Below, piece by piece: positions 18,701 through 20,206 of a DNA stretch of 20,206 nt. The stretch's first letter is position 1. Each line of letters opens with the position of its first letter. Below the pieces are notes generated by a model. That model saw only the letters and a program-made list of their open reading frames with translations. It was not told where the DNA came from and did not search any database. Both the position numbers and the translations under genes were made by a program. Origin of the DNA: Priapulus caudatus (taxonomy: Eukaryota > Priapulida > Priapulimorpha > Priapulimorphida > Priapulidae); the NCBI RefSeq assembly GCF_000485595.1, contig NW_014577801.1, positions 61,756-81,961 of the forward strand, written 5' to 3'.

Positions 18701-20206
18701 AGCCAAGCCCTCGACAATTAACAGGTAGCTCTAACCAATCAGCACTGTCATAAGGGCATTCTAAAATGCTGCTTAGTAGCAAAGTACCGCAAAGTCGAAC
18801 TAGGCGAGTTTGACCGACCTAGCACCAAATATCCATGAAAGGTGTGGTTAACTTGTCAAACGGATAGGTCACTTAATTGTACACGAGAGTTCACGAATTC
18901 TGCTTTGCAGGGTATCGTCGTCAAGATCATCACAAGGAAGTTGGGCGAGAAATACTACAAGAAGAAGGCGGTGGTTAGAGAGGTGGTGGAGCAGTTCGGA
19001 GCAGTCGTGAAGATGCTGGATACCGACCACAAGCTGAAGGTTGACCAAACACACCTGGAGACAGTTATTCCAGCTCACGGTACGTCTGCCTGAAGATGGG
19101 CACTCCCGATCCCATCCATAAACGAAACATATCCGCCTGCCCCTTGCATAAATAGAAGTGGATGATTGAAGATTCATAATTGAAATATATGTGACCTTTC
19201 CCTATTATGTTAGCACATGCTGTTGCTTAGACTGAATTTGTACCTGGTGTCGTTAGTTGTTTGTGAAAGAGGCAAAGCTAAACTACTAAGCTAACTACAC
19301 TAAGCTATGACTACATGAGGTATATTAGGATCACGTTTTACAATGGTCCATTTTACGACTTTTCACAATAACGGCCACTTGAAAAAATCGCAACTCACTA
19401 ACACATCGCAGCAACGCCAGTGAGTGAGTCCAAACACGCAATATGCGCTTCTTTTGTTTTTCGTGGTGCATTGTGGGTGGCATGTTTCCATGAACCAGAC
19501 TGATCGCGTGACGTCAGTGTACGTCACGCACGAACTCGGCTATCTCCGATGTTGAATGCATGTACGCATACAGCCTGCTGATGGTGCTGGTGGTTGTGCA
19601 TGCATCAGACTTTCCGTATATCAAAGAATGATGCAAAAACACTAACACTAACCGCAACACGAACCCTAACACTAACTATCAATCGACTCGGATCGACTTA
19701 TACACTATCAAGAGTAGATAATATAACTATTATCTAATGTGTTATTATCTACTATTGACACTATCTATGGTGTCACACGGTCTGGATGGACCATAGAAAT
19801 AATATAGATAACCATAATATAATAACTAATATAACTAATATATAACTAATATATAATATAGATAATATAATAATATGGTTATCTATATTATCAGGAGCGT
19901 ATAATGACAAAGGAGTAAGACAGCGATTTGGTACTGATTTCACTACATTTTTGTCGTACGAGTTCGATGTGAATAAAAATACAAATGTATACAAACGAAT
20001 AAGGACCAGTGAACAAAAGAAGCTCAACCGGAAGATAGAGTATTACAAACCCAGTCCTGGTGTTTTGGAAAAGGCAGGCGAGTGAAAAATCACACACCTT
20101 GGCTTGCCGAGGTGTGTGGTTTTCATCCGAGTGCCCGCAGGGCACGAGGCAAACTAGGGGGGTTTGGGGGCCCCCGTTCATGCCCCCCCGGAAATTTTTT
20201 TTTAAA
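8473..20206 (+). CDS. KIN: KIN (KIN17) DNA/RNA-binding protein, 8 coding exons, 3' end beyond window
   Basis: Joining 8473-8592, 10296-10390, 10740-10783, 15486-15608, 16262-16414, 17379-17526, 18467-18662 and 18911-19079 gives 349 complete codons plus a split codon, collinear with human KIN17 (393 aa). Order: N-terminal C2H2 zinc finger (C30, C33, H46, H52) in the conserved LRWYCQMCQKQCRDENGFKC context; winged-helix domain about residues 53-165 (FVELLSRRFGTKR, TQWETLTDF, KGWFITWIDRDPETIRRQ); charged coiled-coil-like stretch about 150-205; low-complexity basic linker; SALDEIMEFEE; then the first C-terminal SH3-like half (VVKIITRKLGEKYYKKKAVV, LDQTHLETVIP-like). The KOW-containing second half was searched for and not found before 20206, so it lies outside. 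KIN17 is a nuclear protein linked to replication, UV response and spliceosomes. Exon phases all join without a frameshift, so the gene looks intact. Confidence 0.96.
9081..10055. mobile_element. TIR element D in KIN intron 1, split by element E
   Basis: Ends are AAGGGCCGGACACACTAGGC and its inverse at 10036-10055. Both arms are built of repeated direct and inverted words: CGCCTAGTGTGTCC, ATCGGGCGACT, AGTCGCCCGA. Without the nested insert it is about 440 bp and non-coding. The flanks (TTCTA, TTAAATG) hint at a TA or TTAA duplication but do not decide, so the superfamily is left open. Confidence 0.8.
9370..9900. mobile_element. hAT-like element E nested in element D
   Basis: Termini CAGGGTTTCCAACC and, inverted, CAGGGTCTCCAACC, flanked by GTTTTAG (9363-9369 and 9901-9907), a 7-bp (probably decayed 8-bp) duplication. 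The 531-bp body has no recognisable transposase. A G/C homopolymer palindrome (about 9725-9756) resembles the one at 20153-20195. The 140-codon plus-strand frame at 9215-9637 crosses the D/E boundary and is not a gene. Confidence 0.8.
10056..10295. other. KIN intron 1, 3' part; no feature
   Basis: Ordinary intron sequence leading to the exon 2 acceptor with a T-rich tract (CGCTTTTTTCAG). No gene or repeat was recognised. The same applies to 8593-9080, apart from a GTGGCGCCAC palindrome at about 8866. Confidence 0.4.
10296..10390 (+). CDS. KIN: KIN coding exon 2
   Basis: Encodes NGFKCHTTSETHQRQLLLVA then EDTDQFIDTFS, residues 41-71, and the first two bases of codon 72. It supplies the zinc-finger histidines H46 and H52. 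The acceptor is CGCTTTTTTCAG and the donor GTATGC. Length is 95 nt. Confidence 0.95.
10740..10783 (+). CDS. KIN: KIN coding exon 3 (44-nt microexon)
   Basis: Completes K72 and encodes EFADNFVELLSRRF (residues 73-86), then the first base of the glycine in RRFGTKR. Acceptor TTTTTCTACAG, donor GTGAGT. It is too short for ORF scanning and was identified from the human motif DFLELLRRRFG. A 4.7-kb intron full of transposons follows. Confidence 0.93.
11407..12172. repeat. Left terminal inverted repeat of transposon C
   Basis: 766 bp inverted relative to 14392-15183. Subunits of 163-167 bp start at 11548, 11711 and 11878. Each has AAAATG(GC)NGCCA, then CATAAATCAGCTGTAAGTGCC, ACCATGATCTTGGT, an AGGTCAA-type word, ACACATGT and TTCCCGCCAAAA. 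The inner end is GCCAAAACGTCGTTCC. The open frames here are shadows of the repeat. Confidence 0.88.
12173..12489. other. Inner segment of transposon C beside the left TIR
   Basis: About 300 bp between the left arm and the end of the decayed gene. It presumably holds the transposon gene's 3' end. The short plus-strand frame here has no recognisable domain. The matching segment by the right arm (14323-14391) is only about 70 bp. Confidence 0.4.
12490..14322 (-). pseudogene. Frameshifted transposon-C protein with FEN/XPG-like motifs
   Basis: Read on the minus strand, conserved blocks appear in several frames. 14322-14083: FALDHYHYARWMTVHVRDKL, FVTQKTMQKFSALAHDQVHE, VKGDGGVIGITE. About 14090-13980: LRRWMVA, then frameshifted PETARLLMEYD. 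13960-13661 and 13740-13225: DVHLFSRLFISCQAR, FFAHENHAWPPSL, VDVVWDVYREDSL. 13507-13139: NWKNFLRCDANKDSLFQLL. 13170-12793: CTHEEADTRLLFYASHS, DTDVVVMQL, AISGCDTVPAFHG. 12777-12490: VNEARKQLFHSK, HVKRAVYQAGHIWGQ, PEVPSP. The order matches a widespread invertebrate family. Acidic EEAD, DTD and GCD motifs resemble the FEN1/XPG nuclease core; that link is inference. At least four frameshifts make it non-functional. Confidence 0.85.
14392..15183. repeat. Right terminal inverted repeat of transposon C
   Basis: 792 bp, starting GGAACGACGTTTTGGCAGGC and ending CATATCCGCGACCCACTA. It carries the same three subunits as the left arm (ATGGC words near 15010, 14840 and 14670). The arms differ by substitutions and small indels, which shows age. 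Confidence 0.88.
15486..15608 (+). CDS. KIN: KIN coding exon 4
   Basis: Encodes the rest of G87, TKRVSANNIYQEYISDRDHL, HMNSTQWETLTDFVKWLGRE (residues 88-127) and the first base of codon 128. This is the core of the winged-helix domain. Acceptor TGTTGTGCAG, donor GTGAGA. Confidence 0.96.
15701..15841. repeat. GA-rich micro/minisatellite in KIN intron 4
   Basis: Runs of GA punctuated by GGGAAGGGGACA at about 15719, 15763 and 15790, so a compound repeat of unequal units. The serine/leucine-rich minus-strand frames across it are artefacts. Confidence 0.92.
16136..16202. mobile_element. 67-bp palindromic hAT-like mini-element in KIN intron 4
   Basis: Ends CAGGGGTAGATAATAATA and, inverted, CAGGAGTGAATAATAATA, flanked by ATAATAG (16129-16135 and 16203-16209). 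The interior is pure A/T with a GATCTATTATT palindrome. A second CACACCTG terminus-like word lies at 16231-16238. Upstream 16063-16130 has repeated TGACAAT words. The small size makes chance similarity possible. Confidence 0.5.
16240..16258. repeat. (TG)n tract at KIN exon 5 acceptor
   Basis: Nine or so TG units run directly into CAG at 16259-16261. The microsatellite takes the place of a normal polypyrimidine tract. Confidence 0.85.
16262..16414 (+). CDS. KIN: KIN coding exon 5
   Basis: Encodes HCNVDHTEKGWFITWIDRDP, ETIRRQEQLAAKRKMDMDDE and ERMSRFIQKQ (residues 129-178). This is the end of the winged helix and the start of the charged helix. The acceptor tract is an alternating TG repeat ending GTGCAG. 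The donor after CAAG is GTGCTCGC, a weak match to consensus. Reading through it would add about 8 residues and hit a stop at 16438-16440. Confidence 0.95.
16448..16574. mobile_element. hAT MITE F, copy 2, in KIN intron 5
   Basis: Flanked by a perfect 8-bp duplication GTAGAGGG (16440-16447 and 16575-16582). Starts CAGGGTAAAAAATACACGGG, ends AAAAAAAGTG, and shares GAGCGATTCGCTC, ACGGGAG and CAGACTTGAAAAAGAGCTCC words, inverted, with copy 1 at 3671-3832. It is 127 bp long and lies 33 bp past the exon 5 donor. Confidence 0.88.
16583..17378. other. KIN intron 5 remainder; no feature recognised
   Basis: About 800 bp with no convincing gene, repeat or TIR. The minus-strand frame at 17081-17359 has no recognised domain and lies wholly within an intron of the opposite strand. 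It leads into the exon 6 acceptor. Confidence 0.4.
17379..17526 (+). CDS. KIN: KIN coding exon 6
   Basis: Encodes V179 (split), ERVQEQKKHSAEEEVEHTEL, KRQSEEEKVVFKLPASLSGG and GKPREPTD, then GA of a split glutamate. The segment EEEKVVFKL aligns with human DEEKVTFNL. Acceptor TTTTCTCGTCAG, donor GTGAGT. Without splicing there would be an in-frame TGA at once, which supports the donor. Confidence 0.93.
17527..18045. other. KIN intron 6, left part; no feature recognised
   Basis: About 500 bp of A/T-rich intron sequence without recognisable repeats or frames. Confidence 0.4.
18046..18350. repeat. GTTTAG repeat and (CA)n satellite in KIN intron 6
   Basis: 18049-18105 contains two near copies of GTTTAGTTTCGGTTTAGTTTA. 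18145-18340 is CA-rich (ACACACACACC, CACGCACGC, ACATACACAC) and can form Z-DNA-prone alternating purine/pyrimidine runs, ending in ATATATATA. All frames in the region are repeat products. Confidence 0.85.
18467..18662 (+). CDS. KIN: KIN coding exon 7
   Basis: Completes E228, then encodes a low-complexity Pro/Ser/Lys/Ala linker (PSLPPENPLTSTRQKPLTAE and on), a basic KPKEAAAAQKRK patch that could serve as a nuclear localisation signal, and the conserved KSALDEIMEFEE and YWLTE motifs. Acceptor GTCTTGGATAG, donor GTGAGT, ends in phase 0. The linker is poorly conserved between species, as expected. Confidence 0.94.
18911..19079 (+). CDS. KIN: KIN coding exon 8
   Basis: Encodes GIVVKIITRKLGEKYYKKKA, VVREVVEQFGAVVKMLDTDH and KLKVDQTHLETVIPAH (residues 294-349). 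This is the first SH3-like C-terminal subdomain, strongly conserved with human. Acceptor CTGCTTTGCAG, donor GTACGT. The next exon should begin in phase 1 with the GKR(I/V)LVLNGG motif. It is not present in the remaining 1.1 kb. Confidence 0.96.
19506..19529. other. CRE-containing hairpin in KIN intron 8
   Basis: GCGTGACGT (19506-19514) and ACGTCACGC form a perfect 9-bp stem with a 6-nt loop. TGACGTCA (19509-19516) lies inside. It may be chance or an intronic regulatory site. The rest of 19080-19640 shows nothing recognisable, and no KOW exon. Confidence 0.45.
19641..19891. repeat. Degenerate telomere-like words and AT-rich inverted repeat
   Basis: ACTAACACTAACCGC and ACCCTAACACTAAC (19641-19677) are degenerate CCCTAA-like. 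TAATATAGATAACCAT (19800-19815) recurs inverted at 19875-19890, a 16-17-bp stem around TAACTAATATA repeats. TATTATCTA words also repeat at 19720-19755. Confidence 0.7.
19846..20085 (+). other. Unrecognised open stretch, possible protein fragment
   Basis: A frame without an ATG runs from about 19846 to TGA at 20083-20085 and reads AYNDKGVRQRFGTDFTTFLS, YEFDVNKNTNVYKRIRTSEQ, KKLNRKIEYYKPSPGVLEKAGE. The charged, non-repetitive composition looks protein-like. It does not match the expected KIN17 C-terminus, has no clear acceptor, and sits next to repeat DNA. It may be a transposon gene remnant or chance. Confidence 0.25.
20085..20206. repeat. Hairpins and G/C homopolymer dispersed repeat at window end
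   Basis: CACACCT (20090-20099 region) pairs with AGGTGTGTGG flanked by AAAA/TTTT. GTGCCC-GCA-GGGCAC forms a second hairpin. CTAGGGGGGTTTGGGGG then CCCCCGTTCATGCCCCCCCGG follows, then a T run. The CTAGGGGGGTTTGGGGGCATG word, inverted, is also in element E (about 9725-9756), next to the same A/T run. It is cut by the window edge. Confidence 0.65.

Noticed and set aside
19080-20206. The missing KIN KOW exon
   Set aside because: Scanned for GKR(I/V)LVLNGGYRG and EGIQYEDISK-like coding in phase 1 after an AG. Nothing matches, so it must lie beyond the window.

Overview
The window is metazoan nuclear DNA. Two widely conserved, intron-rich genes can be read exon by exon with GT-AG splice sites, and the space between exons is filled with transposon debris and satellite-like repeats. 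There are no bacterial operons, no CRISPR arrays and no tRNA or rRNA genes that I can see. Telomere-like TTAGGG motifs, conserved intron phases and TIR transposons with coding debris of a type I associate with invertebrate genomes suggest an invertebrate, probably marine. The species cannot be fixed from this sequence.

Layout. 1-2040: intergenic; a 24/56-bp tandem repeat (about 91-329), a 12-unit minisatellite with a telomere-like hairpin core (1334-1565), and possible plus-strand poly(A) signals. 2045-6171: LSM3 on the minus strand, four coding exons giving 103 aa, complete. Its introns hold a GA-rich minisatellite, a nested hAT-like MITE with its direct repeat, a hAT MITE with a perfect 8-bp TSD placed inside the 3' splice site of exon 3, a second hAT-like MITE, a foldback MITE with a perfect 9-bp TSD and telomere-like core, and a cluster of hairpins. 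6172-8472: the divergent intergenic region, with a CRE palindrome next to LSM3, an inverted telomere-like array, a second foldback MITE (perfect 9-bp TSD), a truncated third one, and a hAT-like MITE broken by a 5'-truncated non-LTR retrotransposon. 8473 to the window end: KIN (KIN17) on the plus strand, eight coding exons giving 349 complete codons and one split codon. The last exon or exons, encoding the C-terminal KOW/SH3-like domain, lie beyond the right edge.

The most unusual object is in KIN intron 3. It is a 3.78-kb DNA transposon (11407-15183) with about 770-790-bp terminal inverted repeats built from about 165-bp subunits. It carries a frameshifted minus-strand gene of a large, poorly named invertebrate mobile-element family whose C-terminal half has FEN/XPG-like acidic signatures (EEADTR, DTDVVV, GCDT). 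It sits inside another, smaller MITE, which it splits cleanly at a TAT duplication.

LSm3 is a subunit of the Lsm1-7 and Lsm2-8 rings (mRNA decay and U6 snRNA). KIN17 is a zinc-finger, winged-helix nucleic-acid-binding protein reported in replication, repair and spliceosomal complexes. The two genes are head to head with about 2.3 kb between start codons. That spacing is too large to claim a shared promoter without transcript data.
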